64,000 nucleotides of DNA from Desulfocapsa sp. (GCA_016765495.1 JAESPV010000027.1:62001-126000); one strand, 5' to 3'. Shown: positions 16,353 through 25,781, numbered from the stretch's first letter. Translations and numbers: made by a program. The notes: generated from the sequence alone by a model not told the origin.

Positions 16353-17428
16353 TGCCTGTCTTTTGCCTTACTTTTTAATGAATAAACGTGTGCGAGTATT
16401 TCAGCCACTGCCTTGAACATTTCCTCCGGGATGGCAGCTCCCAGGTCAACTTTATGCAATAAGCGAGCCACTGGTGGGTTTTCTACCAGGGGGATTTCGT
16501 TTTCTCTGGCGATTTCTCTGATCTTCATGGCAACATGGTCGGAACCTTTAGCTATAATAACGGGTGCATCCATGGTTTCTGTGTCATACTTTATGGCAAT
16601 GGAAAGGTGAGTAGGATTGGTTATAACCACGTCAGCCTCTGGAACTTCGGCCATCATACGTTTACGAGCCATTTCCTGTTGGATTCTTCTGATTTGACTT
16701 TTAATATAGGGATCACCTTCCATTTCCTTGAACTCTTCCTTCACTTCCTGTTTGGTCATTTTCATTTTTTCTTCCATCTCATACCGTGTATAGGCGAAAT
16801 CAATGGCTGCAATGAGGATGAGGATTGCACACACTTTTGCGAGAATAAGCGTGGCTGTTCGGCCAAGAAAAAGGATTGTTTCAGAGACACTGGTGTCGAT
16901 CAGAATTAACGCTTCTTCAAAATGGCTGTAAACAGTTGCGTAGGCAATCCAGCCGATAAGGATAACTTTGAGGACTGATTTGACCAGATCGACCAAACTT
17001 TTCATGGAAAACATTCGACCAAAACCTTTAATGGGATTCAGTTTTGAAAAATCGGGTGTTAACGGTTGAGTGGTGAAAAGCCAGCCGATTTGAAATATGC
17101 TTGAAAAAAAACCTACAACCATTACTAAAAAAAAGAGTGGTACCAGGAGTATGGCCATCTCTTTTACAAGAAAGAAAGAGAGGTTTTCCACATCACCTGG
17201 TGTACCGCCAAACGATTCAGTGTTCCTCCAAATACTTGAAAGTAATTCAGATAATCCGTTCCAGAAGTAAGGCATGTAGAAGATCCAAAGGAGGAGTACG
17301 ATTGTGAAGAGTACTGCAGTCTGAACTTCTTTACTTTGCGCAACCTGGCCTTTTTTCCTAAAGTCGTCTCTTCGTTTTGCCGACGGTTCTTCTGTTTTTT
17401 CTCCGCCACTTGATGATTCTTCAGCCAT
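16343..17428 (-). CDS. flhB: Flagellar export switch protein FlhB
   Basis: FlhB sets export specificity from hook to filament. The 361 residues include the N-terminal family motif (EKTEEPSAKRRDDFRKKGQV), four membrane helices and the autocleavage site NPTH in VVITNPTHLSIAIKY. An 88-bp gap separates it from fliR, whereas the downstream side overlaps flhA. Confidence 0.97.
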   Translation of the reverse strand: MAEESSSGGEKTEEPSAKRRDDFRKKGQVAQSKEVQTAVLFTIVLLLWIFYMPYFWNGLSELLSSIWRNTESFGGTPGDVENLSFFLVKEMAILLVPLFFLVMVVGFFSSIFQIGWLFTTQPLTPDFSKLNPIKGFGRMFSMKSLVDLVKSVLKVILIGWIAYATVYSHFEEALILIDTSVSETILFLGRTATLILAKVCAILILIAAIDFAYTRYEMEEKMKMTKQEVKEEFKEMEGDPYIKSQIRRIQQEMARKRMMAEVPEADVVITNPTHLSIAIKYDTETMDAPVIIAKGSDHVAMKIREIARENEIPLVENPPVARLLHKVDLGAAIPEEMFKAVAEILAHVYSLKSKAKDRQWN

Positions 17429-17516
17429 ATGGGCACATCATATAAGTTGATTGTTAATAATGATCAATTCATGCAAGTATTTTGCCAAGAAGAGCAGATT
17501 ATGAATACAGGTATTT

Positions 17517-18296
17517 CTAGTTGAGGAGTCGCAGCAGGGTGAAAATTCGTTCTCCAAGATTGTCAAATTCTCGTCTTAACAAGATAGTAACCAGTGGAAG
17601 TGTCAAAGCAATGACGGTAAACGAGATGCCGATATTGATGGGAAAGGAGAGTAAAAAAACGTTTAATTGCGGGAAAACCCTGGCCAGAATACCAAGAATC
17701 AGGCCCGAAAGAAGAAGCACTGCAAGGATTGGAGCACTGAACTGAATGCCAAGAAAGAAAATTCGTGATGATAATTTTAAAAGATAGGGAATAGCCTCAC
17801 CGGAAATATTAAAAACGCCTGGAGGAAGTATTTTATACGACTCTACAGCAACCTGGAAGAAGATATGGTGTCCATCAATTACCAGAAAGATAAGTATGGC
17901 AAAAACATTTTGAAATTGAGAAATAAGAGCAAGTTGACGTTCACTTGAAGGGTCATAGACATTGGCGGCTGCAAACCCCATCTGGTAACCAATAATTGTG
18001 CCACCATACTCTACGGCAGTGAAAATCATCCGTGCTACAAGGCCTATGGCAGCGCCAAGCAATACTTCTGATATTGTGAGCAGGAGAAATGTTCCAGGTT
18101 CAAAAGTTATCGGTGGGATAAAGGGTTCCATAACGGGAAAGAGAACCAGAGCGATCATAAAGACAAGCCCTGCCTTGAGCTGAGGTGGTGTTTGATTAGC
18201 CATAAGAACTGGAATGGCTGCAACAAATCCTGCAACTCGTGCAAGGCAGATAAGGAAAAGTTGAAACTCGCTTATGGGGATAAGTTGAATATCCAA
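17517..18296 (-). CDS. fliR: Flagellar export protein FliR
   Basis: FliR is part of the FliPQR export core. The 259 residues contain about six membrane helices and the family segment VARMIFTAVEYGGTIIGYQM GFAAANVYDP, written here in two parts. The start is TTG at 18296 (MDIQLIPISEFQ): the N-terminal alignment with other FliR proteins supports it, and no ATG is suitably placed. There is no clear ribosome site, so translation is probably coupled to fliQ, which ends 6 nt before. Confidence 0.93.
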   Translation of the reverse strand: MDIQLIPISEFQLFLICLARVAGFVAAIPVLMANQTPPQLKAGLVFMIALVLFPVMEPFIPPITFEPGTFLLLTISEVLLGAAIGLVARMIFTAVEYGGTIIGYQMGFAAANVYDPSSERQLALISQFQNVFAILIFLVIDGHHIFFQVAVESYKILPPGVFNISGEAIPYLLKLSSRIFFLGIQFSAPILAVLLLSGLILGILARVFPQLNVFLLSFPINIGISFTVIALTLPLVTILLRREFDNLGERIFTLLRLLN

Positions 18297-18302
18297 AGCC
18301 GT

Positions 18303-18566
18303 TTAAAAAGTTGCAATGATAGAGAAAATTTCTGCTGTAAATGACACCATGGTATGAATCATCCAGGGGGTCATGAGGAGAAGGGTGATAAAAACGACAA
18401 CAATTTTAGGAACAAAAGTAAGCGTCTGCTCATTGATTTGTGTGGTTGCCTGGAAAATAGAGACGATGAGACCAATAAGCATTCCGGCAAGGAGCATGGG
18501 AGCTGAAATCATGAGAGTCACCTGGACAGCACGTCTGCAAATGTCTACAACGAATTCATCAGTCAT
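18303..18566 (-). CDS. fliQ: Flagellar export protein FliQ
   Basis: This 87-residue protein has two membrane helices. The motif VTLMISAPMLLAGMLIGLIV and the segment SIFQATTQINEQTLTFVPKI are typical of FliQ. It forms the export channel with FliP and FliR. One base separates it from fliP. Confidence 0.96.
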   Translation of the reverse strand: MTDEFVVDICRRAVQVTLMISAPMLLAGMLIGLIVSIFQATTQINEQTLTFVPKIVVVFITLLLMTPWMIHTMVSFTAEIFSIIATF

Positions 18567-18567
18567 A

Positions 18568-19350
18568 TCAGGCCTGAAAACTATTGATTAGAGAACCTAC
18601 AATTAAAGCCCAGCCATCAACCAGCACAAAAAGGAGCAGTTTGAACGGCATGGATATAATTACAGGAGGTAACATCATCATACCCATGGACATGAGGATG
18701 GATGCAACAATCATATCGATTACTAAAAAGGGAACATAAATCATAAATCCCATCTGAAAAGCGCGTTTGAGCTCAGAAAGCATAAATGCTGGAATGAGAG
18801 TCATGGTTGGGATGTCATTTTTGTCATATGGTTCATCGGTCAAGGTGATGTCTGAGAGCATTAACAGATCTGATTCCTTTACCTGGGAAAACATGAAATC
18901 CCGCATTGGTTCAACAGCTTTATCCAAGGCTTCCTGCTGGGATATTTCTTCTGCAAGATATGGTTGCAAGGCTTCATCGTTGATTTTGTTAATGGTTGGG
19001 GCCATGATGAAAAAGCTTAAAAAGAGCGAGAGTCCGATCAATATCTGAGTGGGCGGCATGTTCTGGGTTCCCATGGCCAGTCGAATAAATCCAAGCACGA
19101 TAATAATTCGGGTGAAGCAGGTTGTCATCAGAAGAATAGCAGGTGCGATGGAGAGGATGGTCAGGAGAAAAAGTATTTGCAGTCCGGTCGATACCTGTGC
19201 AGGATCCTCAGCATTTTCCACACCAAAACTGATTGTAGGGACGCTGACAGCATGGCAAAGAGAAGGGATAATCAGTATGAAAAGAAATATGAAAAGAAAG
19301 CGGAAACGGATAAGGCTTTTAGACGGGGTATGGTAAGGGTTACTGTCCAT
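18568..19350 (-). CDS. fliP: Flagellar export protein FliP
   Basis: FliP is the main subunit of the export channel. It has a signal peptide (residues 14-36 hydrophobic) and four membrane helices. Family motifs are TCFTRIIIVLGFIRLAMGTQ, MPPTQILIGLSLFLSFF and, near the end, MGMMMLPPVIISMPFKLLLF. Length of 260 is normal. The start overlaps the end of fliO by 11 nt. Confidence 0.97.
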   Translation of the reverse strand: MDSNPYHTPSKSLIRFRFLFIFLFILIIPSLCHAVSVPTISFGVENAEDPAQVSTGLQILFLLTILSIAPAILLMTTCFTRIIIVLGFIRLAMGTQNMPPTQILIGLSLFLSFFIMAPTINKINDEALQPYLAEEISQQEALDKAVEPMRDFMFSQVKESDLLMLSDITLTDEPYDKNDIPTMTLIPAFMLSELKRAFQMGFMIYVPFLVIDMIVASILMSMGMMMLPPVIISMPFKLLLFVLVDGWALIVGSLINSFQA

Positions 19351-19675
19351 TCTGTTCTGCCACAGCTAGTTTTGCATGAAAGGACGTGTCTTTGCTGCCT
19401 TCAAGGGGTGCGAGTAATGTGATGGTATCAGTACCAATCCCCAGCAGAAAATTCTGTCCATCAACCTCCACAAGACAGAGTGATTTTTTAGGCATAAGAT
19501 GACGTATTTCTTTAATCTGGATTTTTGATTTACTGTTTGATTGTGCAAAAGAAAGCCTTTTTCTCATAATTCCGTATATCGCAAACAGAATTCCCAATAC
19601 AATGAGTAATCCCCATATCATTCTGAGGCTTGTGGAAAAAAGTGTGGGGTCAGTACTTTCAAACATCATTTTCAC
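19340..19675 (-). CDS. fliO: Flagellar biosynthesis protein FliO
   Basis: FliO is a small membrane protein that assists FliP assembly. The 111 residues have one membrane helix (about 17-38) and a C-terminal domain with VEVDGQNFLLGIGTDTITLL, matching FliO. Position between fliN and fliP supports the call. Confidence 0.9.
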   Translation of the reverse strand: MKMMFESTDPTLFSTSLRMIWGLLIVLGILFAIYGIMRKRLSFAQSNSKSKIQIKEIRHLMPKKSLCLVEVDGQNFLLGIGTDTITLLAPLEGSKDTSFHAKLAVAEQNGQ

Positions 19676-19680
19676 CCCCC

Positions 19681-20085
19681 CTATCCCAGTTGCTCAATTC
19701 GATCTACTGGACTTACGACGTCGGTGAGCCGAATACCAAATTTATCACCAACCATAACGGCCTCACCTTTGGCAATGAGTCGTGAGTTTACATAGAGATC
19801 AAGCGGATCCCCAGCCAGTTTATCAAGTTCAATAACATAGCCTTCACCCATCTTTAACAGATCTTTCAGCAGAATTTTACTGCGTCCAACTTCAACGGAA
19901 ATCTGCAGGGGAACATCGTAAAGAAATTCAAGGCTCCGTTCGGCGGAACCGGCTTGGTCAGCAGGTCCGGAGGATGCCTTTATATTGCTTGAACCTGGTG
20001 CTGCATCCATGTCAGTTCCATCTAAAAGTTCTTTGATTTCCTCTGGTTGAGGTTTTGAGCTTTGGCGTATATCAACTGTATCCAT
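19681..20085 (-). CDS. fliN: Flagellar motor switch protein FliN
   Basis: FliN forms the lower C-ring. The C-terminal SpoA domain (VPLQISVEVGRSKILLKDLL, then GEAVMVGDKFGIRLTDV) is diagnostic. I start at 20085 (MDTVDIRQ) because AAGGAG lies 6 nt upstream inside the fliM end. An ATG at 20103 has no ribosome site and would overlap fliM. This gives 134 residues. The N-terminal 55 residues are polar and variable. Confidence 0.95.
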   Translation of the reverse strand: MDTVDIRQSSKPQPEEIKELLDGTDMDAAPGSSNIKASSGPADQAGSAERSLEFLYDVPLQISVEVGRSKILLKDLLKMGEGYVIELDKLAGDPLDLYVNSRLIAKGEAVMVGDKFGIRLTDVVSPVDRIEQLG

Positions 20086-20086
20086 A

Positions 20087-21079
20087 TTATTCTCCTTGAC
20101 CATATATACCGGTCAGGTTGATGGCTTTTTTCCCTTTGATTGTTCCAGGGATGGCAAAAAATTTAAGATTATCTTCAACAAGTATTTTGAGTGGTGAATT
20201 AGGGTCGTAATCAATGCTGAGAACATCACCTTTTTTGAGTTTCATAACTTTACGCACCGGCATGGTAATCGTTCCAGATTGGGCAACAACAGTTGTGGAC
20301 ATTTTGTTTATTTCTTCAATCAGTAAATCATGCCATCCGGATTGACGGACTGTTTTGACTGTTAAGAGATCCCGTAGCTGTTCACGCAAGGGATCAAGAG
20401 TTACGACCGGAAAAACAAGATCAAATGTTCCCGATATACTGCCAACTTTAAGTTGAAATCTTCCGGCCAGTATCTCAGCATCAGGCTCGGCGATGGAAAC
20501 AAGTCTTGAATTCGATTCCACTTTAACAATTGAAGACTCAATCTCTGTGATTTGTTCCAGGGATTTGTCAATATCACCACAGGCTGTAAGCATAATGGAT
20601 TTTAAAACATTTAATTCAATTGATGTTGGTTTGCGATCAAGAAGAAGCGGCGATATTTCAGATGATGCACCAAGCATGATCTCAATAAGTGAATAACAAA
20701 GCCCGGAGTCTAGTACCATTAAGGCGCCACTTTTTAGTGGAGCCATGCCTAAAACACCAAATGCTCCGGCATCTTTTTGGGACATCATGTACTCTTGAAA
20801 GCTGGAACTGTTAATTTCTGTACGTGTTACAGTAACAGTTTTCTGTAATTGATTGGTCAGGGTGATACCAAAGCGTGAAGCAAAATTGTCGAGTATGATA
20901 TCCAGGTTTGGAATCCGCTGCTGTGTGTCAGCAGAATCAGACATATCGAAAAGATTCAGTGGACTGAAATTTACGGAGCTTGCGGTGGAGTCATCACCTT
21001 GCAGATCCGTGGACACTCTGCCACTTTTGATCCCCTCAAGGAGCTCGGCAATCTGTTCTCTATTTAAAATTGCTTCCAC
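20087..21079 (-). CDS. fliM: Flagellar motor switch protein FliM
   Basis: FliM links CheY-P to the switch. The extreme N-terminus (LNREQIAELLEGI) corresponds to the CheY-binding EIDALL-type helix. The middle CheC-like domain and the C-terminal SpoA domain (TITMPVRKVMKLKKGDVLSI) follow. Length of 330 is normal. It lies 15 nt after fliL. Confidence 0.96.
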   Translation of the reverse strand: MEAILNREQIAELLEGIKSGRVSTDLQGDDSTASSVNFSPLNLFDMSDSADTQQRIPNLDIILDNFASRFGITLTNQLQKTVTVTRTEINSSSFQEYMMSQKDAGAFGVLGMAPLKSGALMVLDSGLCYSLIEIMLGASSEISPLLLDRKPTSIELNVLKSIMLTACGDIDKSLEQITEIESSIVKVESNSRLVSIAEPDAEILAGRFQLKVGSISGTFDLVFPVVTLDPLREQLRDLLTVKTVRQSGWHDLLIEEINKMSTTVVAQSGTITMPVRKVMKLKKGDVLSIDYDPNSPLKILVEDNLKFFAIPGTIKGKKAINLTGIYGQGE

Positions 21080-21094
21080 TACTATTTCCTGGAG

Positions 21095-21616
21095 TTATTG
21101 GACAACAAAATCGGTGAAATAAATGGCCTTTACTTTTCCAGTCTGCAGGAATGAATTAATCTTGGAGACCAGCTCAGCTTTCAGTTGTTTTTTTCCTTGC
21201 AAGTCCTGAAGCTCTTCGTAGGTTTTATTGCCAATCAGCAATAAAATAGCATCTCGTATTTGCGCCATTCTTTGATTCGTCTCTTCTACTGCCTCCTCTT
21301 TGTTCAGTTCAATGGTGAAGGATGCTTTTACATAGTGACGATCTTCTTCGCTTATAATGTTTACAATGAACTCTTTAATTTCGATCATGGGGCCAATTGT
21401 TGTACTCTGGGTGATTTCAGGAACTGGCACATCAAGGCCGGGGTCAACTTCTTCTTCAACAGGTTCAGGTTTTAATAAGAAAAAGTAGGCAGCTCCTCCA
21501 ATAATGAGTAACAGAACAACAGCAGCGGCTATAATTATAATAAGTTTTTTCTTTCCGCCTCCACCTTCTTCAGCACCATCTTCCTGATCTTGTTTCTTTT
21601 TGTCGTTTTTTGCCAT
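21095..21616 (-). CDS. fliL: Flagellar basal-body protein FliL
   Basis: FliL is a stator-associated, single-pass inner-membrane protein. The 173 residues have a polar lysine-rich N-terminus, one membrane helix (KKLIIIIAAAVVLLLIIGGA, about 23-42) and a periplasmic domain ending in VKAIYFTDFVVQ, typical of the family. It lies between motB and fliM. Confidence 0.93.
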   Translation of the reverse strand: MAKNDKKKQDQEDGAEEGGGGKKKLIIIIAAAVVLLLIIGGAAYFFLLKPEPVEEEVDPGLDVPVPEITQSTTIGPMIEIKEFIVNIISEEDRHYVKASFTIELNKEEAVEETNQRMAQIRDAILLLIGNKTYEELQDLQGKKQLKAELVSKINSFLQTGKVKAIYFTDFVVQ

Positions 21617-21636
21617 GATAAAATCCTTGTAACTGT

Positions 21637-22422
21637 TTAAAGTGGTAGCTCTCCGGCTTTTGTGCCTTTAGCTCCAATCCCTTTGGTGTTATTGGTACGA
21701 AGAACAAAATCAACTCTTCTGTTTTTTGCCATGTTTGTTTCATTGGTATTTGGAACCACTGGCCGGTCTGCTCCATACCCAACAGCTGACATTCTATCCA
21801 ATGGAAGGAGGTTGCTTTTCTTAAAAAAACGCATAATTGAAACTGCTCTGTCCGTTGAAAGATTCCAGTTACTGATTTTCCTTTTAGAAAAAGGTGTGGA
21901 ATCTGTGTGACCTTCTATACGCAAGCGCATGGGAAGGGGACGAATAATATCTGCAAGGTTTCTAAGGGTTGAATACGCAGTGGGGGAAACAACGGAGGAA
22001 CCTTTTTTAAAGAGGATAGCATCGTTTATGCGAAGGATAATGGTATCATCTTCTTTTTTTATGAGCTCAACGTCCTCAGGAATATTATCGGATTTGAGTT
22101 GTGACTGTATTCGTTTGTAGACTTTAGATGCAGTCTCGTTCTGGATGGGTGAAAATTTCGAGATTGGAGGAGAGGGGATAATCGGTATGGAAAACTCACT
22201 TGGCGCCGGGAGCGAATGAGCACCAAAAGCACTTCTGATAGATGCCGACGCTTCAGCAAATTTTATTTCCTCCATATTGGCCATGGAAAGCAGTAGAACG
22301 AAAAAAGTAAGAAGCAGGGTAACAAGATCTGCAAAGGTTGTCATCCAGGCAGGTGCACCTTTAACGCATACGCATTTGGGACATTTGACCTCTTGAGGTA
22401 TCTTTTTGTCGTCATCAGCCAT
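21637..22422 (-). CDS. motB: Flagellar stator protein MotB
   Basis: MotB anchors the stator to peptidoglycan. Its plug/membrane segment (PAWMTTFADLVTLLLTFFVL) includes the ion-carrying Asp in FAD. The OmpA-like domain has RLRIEGHTDSTPF and RAVSIMRFF followed by GYGADRPV. Length is 261. Just before the helix there is a C-x2-C-x-C cluster (CPKCVC), unusual for enteric MotB but common in PomB-like and delta-proteobacterial stators. Confidence 0.95.
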   Translation of the reverse strand: MADDDKKIPQEVKCPKCVCVKGAPAWMTTFADLVTLLLTFFVLLLSMANMEEIKFAEASASIRSAFGAHSLPAPSEFSIPIIPSPPISKFSPIQNETASKVYKRIQSQLKSDNIPEDVELIKKEDDTIILRINDAILFKKGSSVVSPTAYSTLRNLADIIRPLPMRLRIEGHTDSTPFSKRKISNWNLSTDRAVSIMRFFKKSNLLPLDRMSAVGYGADRPVVPNTNETNMAKNRRVDFVLRTNNTKGIGAKGTKAGELPL

Positions 22423-22438
22423 AATTACAGGGAGTCCT

Positions 22439-23203
22439 CTACTTGAATGTTGATTCTCTAAGTTTAGGAGCGATAAACGCGTGAAGTTTCTGTTCCATTA
22501 TCCTGGGGTTTTCACCGGATAAAATGGATTGCATTCCTTCTATGACCAGATTTTTTATCAGTGTTTCAGATGCGGATCTATTTGCAAGTTTACCCGCCAT
22601 TGGTGCAAAAAATACATTCGCAAGAACAGCGCCGTACAATGTGGTGAGCAGGGCAACAGCCATGGCAGGTCCAATGGAATCCGGGTCACTCATATTCATA
22701 AGCATCTGGACAAGGCCAATAAGAGTACCAACCATTCCCATGGCAGGGGCGTATCCTGCCAGTGAAACAAAAATATCCTGTCCTTTAGTATGGCGTTCCT
22801 GGAGATACTCAACTTCAGTGCCGAGCATGGCACGTAACGTTTCAGGCTCCTGTCCGTCAACTGCCATCTGCATGGCTTTTAAGAGAAACGCATCCTCTAC
22901 GGTGTCCATCATGCCTTGAAGTGAGAGAATACCTTCTTTTCGGGCTTTATTGGCAAATTCCATCAACTGAACGATCAGTTCATGTGGCGATTCGTCTTTA
23001 TTGAGAACCGTTTTTTTGGCGATGGAGACGGCACCCATAATATCACTGAGCGGATAATGAACCAGTGCTACACCAATGGTTCCCCCACCAACGATCAGAA
23101 CAGATGGTACATTGATGAAAATGCCCAGTGGCCCACCCTGAAGAATAGCCATAAGCATGAGGCCAAGTGCTACAATCAGGCCGAGTATTGTTGCAATATC
23201 CAA
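22439..23203 (-). CDS. motA: Flagellar stator protein MotA
   Basis: MotA (PomA-like) forms the stator pentamer around MotB. The 254 residues have four membrane helices and the segment LAGYAPAMGMVGTLIGLVQM LMNMSDP, characteristic of MotA/PomA. The ribosome site GGAGGA lies 8 nt before ATG. It is the first gene of the motA-to-fliA run and is preceded by a sigma-54-like site. Confidence 0.96.
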   Translation of the reverse strand: MDIATILGLIVALGLMLMAILQGGPLGIFINVPSVLIVGGGTIGVALVHYPLSDIMGAVSIAKKTVLNKDESPHELIVQLMEFANKARKEGILSLQGMMDTVEDAFLLKAMQMAVDGQEPETLRAMLGTEVEYLQERHTKGQDIFVSLAGYAPAMGMVGTLIGLVQMLMNMSDPDSIGPAMAVALLTTLYGAVLANVFFAPMAGKLANRSASETLIKNLVIEGMQSILSGENPRIMEQKLHAFIAPKLRESTFK

Positions 23204-23279
23204 AGAAAAATCCTCCGCTACAGAAAATGGTGTCTAGAAGTATATAATTAAGCTTATATTCTGGAGTTTAAAAAAACAA

Positions 23280-23295
23280 TGCAAAATACATTCCT
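23280..23295 (-). promoter_or_regulatory. Sigma-54-like -24/-12 site ahead of motA
   Basis: The minus strand reads AGGAATGTATTTTGCA. It keeps the GG and GC dinucleotides 10 nt apart and the TTGCA box of RpoN promoters, but the CACG part is poor. It lies about 77 nt before the motA ATG, and early/middle flagellar genes are RpoN-dependent in many polar-flagellated bacteria. Confidence 0.35.
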
Positions 23296-23456
23296 AATTA
23301 TTCGAAGGCGTGTGTGTTTCTTCTTCACATTGAATTTACGACTGTTTTTCCTCTCGGGAGGAAGTTGGAAGTGGTCAGAAAAAGGAGTGTGTCAGAAAAA
23401 TGACAGTGCGTGGAACCAGGAATTGGCAGGATGGAGAGTGAAAACATAGAGTTCTT

Positions 23457-23491
23457 CTAACACTGGCTTACCCATTGTTCACCAGTGTTAG
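23457..23491 (+). repeat. Dispersed palindromic repeat, copy A
   Basis: CTAACACTGG (23457-23466) and CCAGTGTTAG (23482-23491) form a perfect 10-bp inverted repeat around a 15-nt loop. The right part, TGTTCACCAGTGTTA, recurs in the intergenic regions at 48744-48773 and 51184-51210. Copies A and C agree at 24 of 27 positions. No T tract follows, so it is not a simple terminator. Confidence 0.75.
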
Positions 23492-23540
23492 TTAACGCAA
23501 TCTGGTCGGATTATGAAAATATTCGGTACTCTGTGAGAAC

Positions 23541-24881
23541 TTATCGCTTCAGATTAATTAATTGTCCCAGAAGTTCGTCAACAACAGTAATGATTTTTGA
23601 GTTGGCTTCAAACCCTCTCTGGGTGGTGATCATCTTAACAAATTCCTGTCCCATGTCCACATTGGATTGTTCAAGAGATTTTGTGAATATTTTTCCAAGT
23701 TCCGTGCCGGGAAGGCCGGACCGTGGATCTCCAGAGGCAGCAGTACCGGTATACATATTGGAACCCACCATTTCGAGTCCGCCTGGATTGTTGAATTTAG
23801 CCAGGACAAGAGATGCAATGTTTGTTTGCTCACCATTGGAATATGTTGCGACAACCACGCCTTCGTCGTTGATTCCAATATTGGTCAGGGTTCCTGCGGC
23901 AAAACCATTTTGACCTTGAGAAATGACATCTGATCTGGAGTTAAACTGGGTCATATCAAAGTCAATAGTAATATCAACAGGAGCTGAGCCATTTCCAAAA
24001 TCCATGGCTGCTATGTCGGCTGTAACGGGTATGAAAAGCGGGTCTTCAGAAGTCGCACCATTAATATCTATAAGTTTTCCTTCAGGTGAAAAAACCAGAG
24101 GAACACCCGAAAGATCATTGAGTGGTGCGGCGGCCGGGTCTGGATTTAATGCACCACCATTAACATCTTCAGCTGTCCAGTGCACATTCCATGAGTCATT
24201 TGCTTCTTTCCGGAAATACAAGTTCACAAGATGTGCTGTGCCTAACGAATCAAAAATCTGAGTTGAGGATGAATAGTTGTATGTCCCGCTATCAATAGGA
24301 TTTAAGGCAGGGTCGTAGGGCGCAGCAGGATTGACATAATTAAATGCAGGCAGCACTTGTGAGGTCGCATCCAGGTTGGCGATCAAATCCAGAGTATTTG
24401 TAGCTTGAGCTGGAGAAGGTCCATCGTCTTTCACTTGAATATCTCCAAAGCCACCTGGTATAAGTTCTCCAGCATCATCAAAGTAAGCACCCTGTACATT
24501 ATACCCTTCAGGATTGACAAGAAATCCATCTGAATCAAAGCGAAAGGCACCAGCTCGAGTGTAATAGGATTGGTCATTACCGGCTTCTTTGAGTATAAAA
24601 AAACCTTCACCCTCAATGGCTACATCAGTATTTATAGCTGTAGTTTCAAAGGTACCCTGGCTGAAAATACTATCAACCTTAGAAACATTTACACCACGTC
24701 CTACTTGAGATGCACCTCCGGAACCACTAATATTACTGGAAAGGAGATCTGAAAAAATAGTTCGTCCCCCTTTGAAACCAAGGGTATTTGTGTTTGCAAG
24801 ATTGTTTCCAATCACGCCCATTGCCTGTGAGTTACTGTTAAGCCCACTGACGCCGCTGTATAATGCACTTGTGATACCCAT
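23541..24881 (-). CDS. flgE: Flagellar hook protein FlgE
   Basis: FlgE polymerises into the hook. The protein has 446 residues, the N-terminal motif SALYSGVSGLNSNSQAMGVI followed by NNLANTNTLGFKGGRTIFSD, and the C-terminal helix FVKMITTQRGFEANSKIITV. It lies 36 nt after flgD, its scaffold gene, and ends the first operon. Confidence 0.96.
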   Translation of the reverse strand: MGITSALYSGVSGLNSNSQAMGVIGNNLANTNTLGFKGGRTIFSDLLSSNISGSGGASQVGRGVNVSKVDSIFSQGTFETTAINTDVAIEGEGFFILKEAGNDQSYYTRAGAFRFDSDGFLVNPEGYNVQGAYFDDAGELIPGGFGDIQVKDDGPSPAQATNTLDLIANLDATSQVLPAFNYVNPAAPYDPALNPIDSGTYNYSSSTQIFDSLGTAHLVNLYFRKEANDSWNVHWTAEDVNGGALNPDPAAAPLNDLSGVPLVFSPEGKLIDINGATSEDPLFIPVTADIAAMDFGNGSAPVDITIDFDMTQFNSRSDVISQGQNGFAAGTLTNIGINDEGVVVATYSNGEQTNIASLVLAKFNNPGGLEMVGSNMYTGTAASGDPRSGLPGTELGKIFTKSLEQSNVDMGQEFVKMITTQRGFEANSKIITVVDELLGQLINLKR

Positions 24882-24917
24882 GAATGAATCCTCTCTGTGT
24901 GGGATTTAACGGAAAAG

Positions 24918-25781
24918 TTATCCAACTAATTGATAGTGGAGTCTATCCTGTTTGATCTGGTCTTCATCCGTGGGAGCAGATTCTTTGGTTGCTTGAGGTG
25001 TTGACGTCCCTGTAACACCAGTCGTTATGTTTTTTACAACATCTTCTATAACATCATTGTCGTCATTTTCTGTGTCGTCTCTATTGTAAAGCTGGTTCGG
25101 TTGATAAACCGCAATGATTAATCCTGCGCTGACTTCTGCGCCAGCAATGGTATGAAGAATTGCTTCACCCGTATTGTTATTGAAATCAACACCAGTTACT
25201 TCTGATTGAACCAATGGGGAAACAGCAATTGTGGAATCTTCTCCGGCGGCAGTTGCCTGCAGAACAATATGATAATCTCCCGCAGGGACTTCAATTCCTT
25301 CGTTATCCAGGCCATTCCACTCAAGAAAGTGATTCCCGTGTGTCATTTCAGTGGGATTGAGTGTTGCGACTGTTGTACCGTTGTCATCCCGGATTGTCAT
25401 GGAGACCGAGTCAGCCATGCCATCAAGCTGGTATCCAACATTCACAGGAGTTCCATCAAAGCTGAAAGTGCTGTCGGCATAAATAACCTCTTGACCAAGG
25501 AGACCCATGGTGGCAAATCTGTCGGACTGCTGTTGTGCGCTAGCCAGACCTTCCATGGAATCGTTCAGGTTCTGCAGTTGTTCAAGGGAACTGAATTCTG
25601 CAAGCTGTGATGTGAATTCTGAGGCATCATCAGGGTTTAATGGGTCTTGGTTCTGTAGTTGTGCAACCAGAAGAGTAAGAAAATCCTCTTTTCCCATGAT
25701 GTCTTCATCACTGTCGTTCTTGTACGTCGGTGTTGAATTTGGTTCAGGGGGAGGTGCAAAGATGCTAGATATATCTGTCAT
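24918..25781 (-). CDS. flgD: Hook capping/scaffold protein FlgD
   Basis: FlgD caps the growing hook. The N-terminal signature DFLTLLVAQLQNQDPLNPDD and the following EFTSQLAEFSSLEQLQNLN are diagnostic. The centre has the FlnI-like/Tudor domains (DGTTVATLNPTEMTHGNHFL, EWNGLDNEG). I start at 25781 (MTDISSIF) because AAGGAA lies 7 nt upstream. This gives 287 residues. A TTG at 25799 is the alternative. The C-terminus is extended by an acidic, Asn/Asp-rich tail. Confidence 0.93.
   Translation of the reverse strand: MTDISSIFAPPPEPNSTPTYKNDSDEDIMGKEDFLTLLVAQLQNQDPLNPDDASEFTSQLAEFSSLEQLQNLNDSMEGLASAQQQSDRFATMGLLGQEVIYADSTFSFDGTPVNVGYQLDGMADSVSMTIRDDNGTTVATLNPTEMTHGNHFLEWNGLDNEGIEVPAGDYHIVLQATAAGEDSTIAVSPLVQSEVTGVDFNNNTGEAILHTIAGAEVSAGLIIAVYQPNQLYNRDDTENDDNDVIEDVVKNITTGVTGTSTPQATKESAPTDEDQIKQDRLHYQLVG

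Larger units (their letters stand above)
23204..23540. other. Intergenic region between flgE and motA
   Basis: These 337 bases hold a sigma-54-like site for motA at 23280-23295 and a dispersed repeat with a 10-bp perfect stem at 23457-23491. The remainder (23300-23456) contains purine-rich sequence without an open reading frame or a convincing terminator for flgE. Confidence 0.5.
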
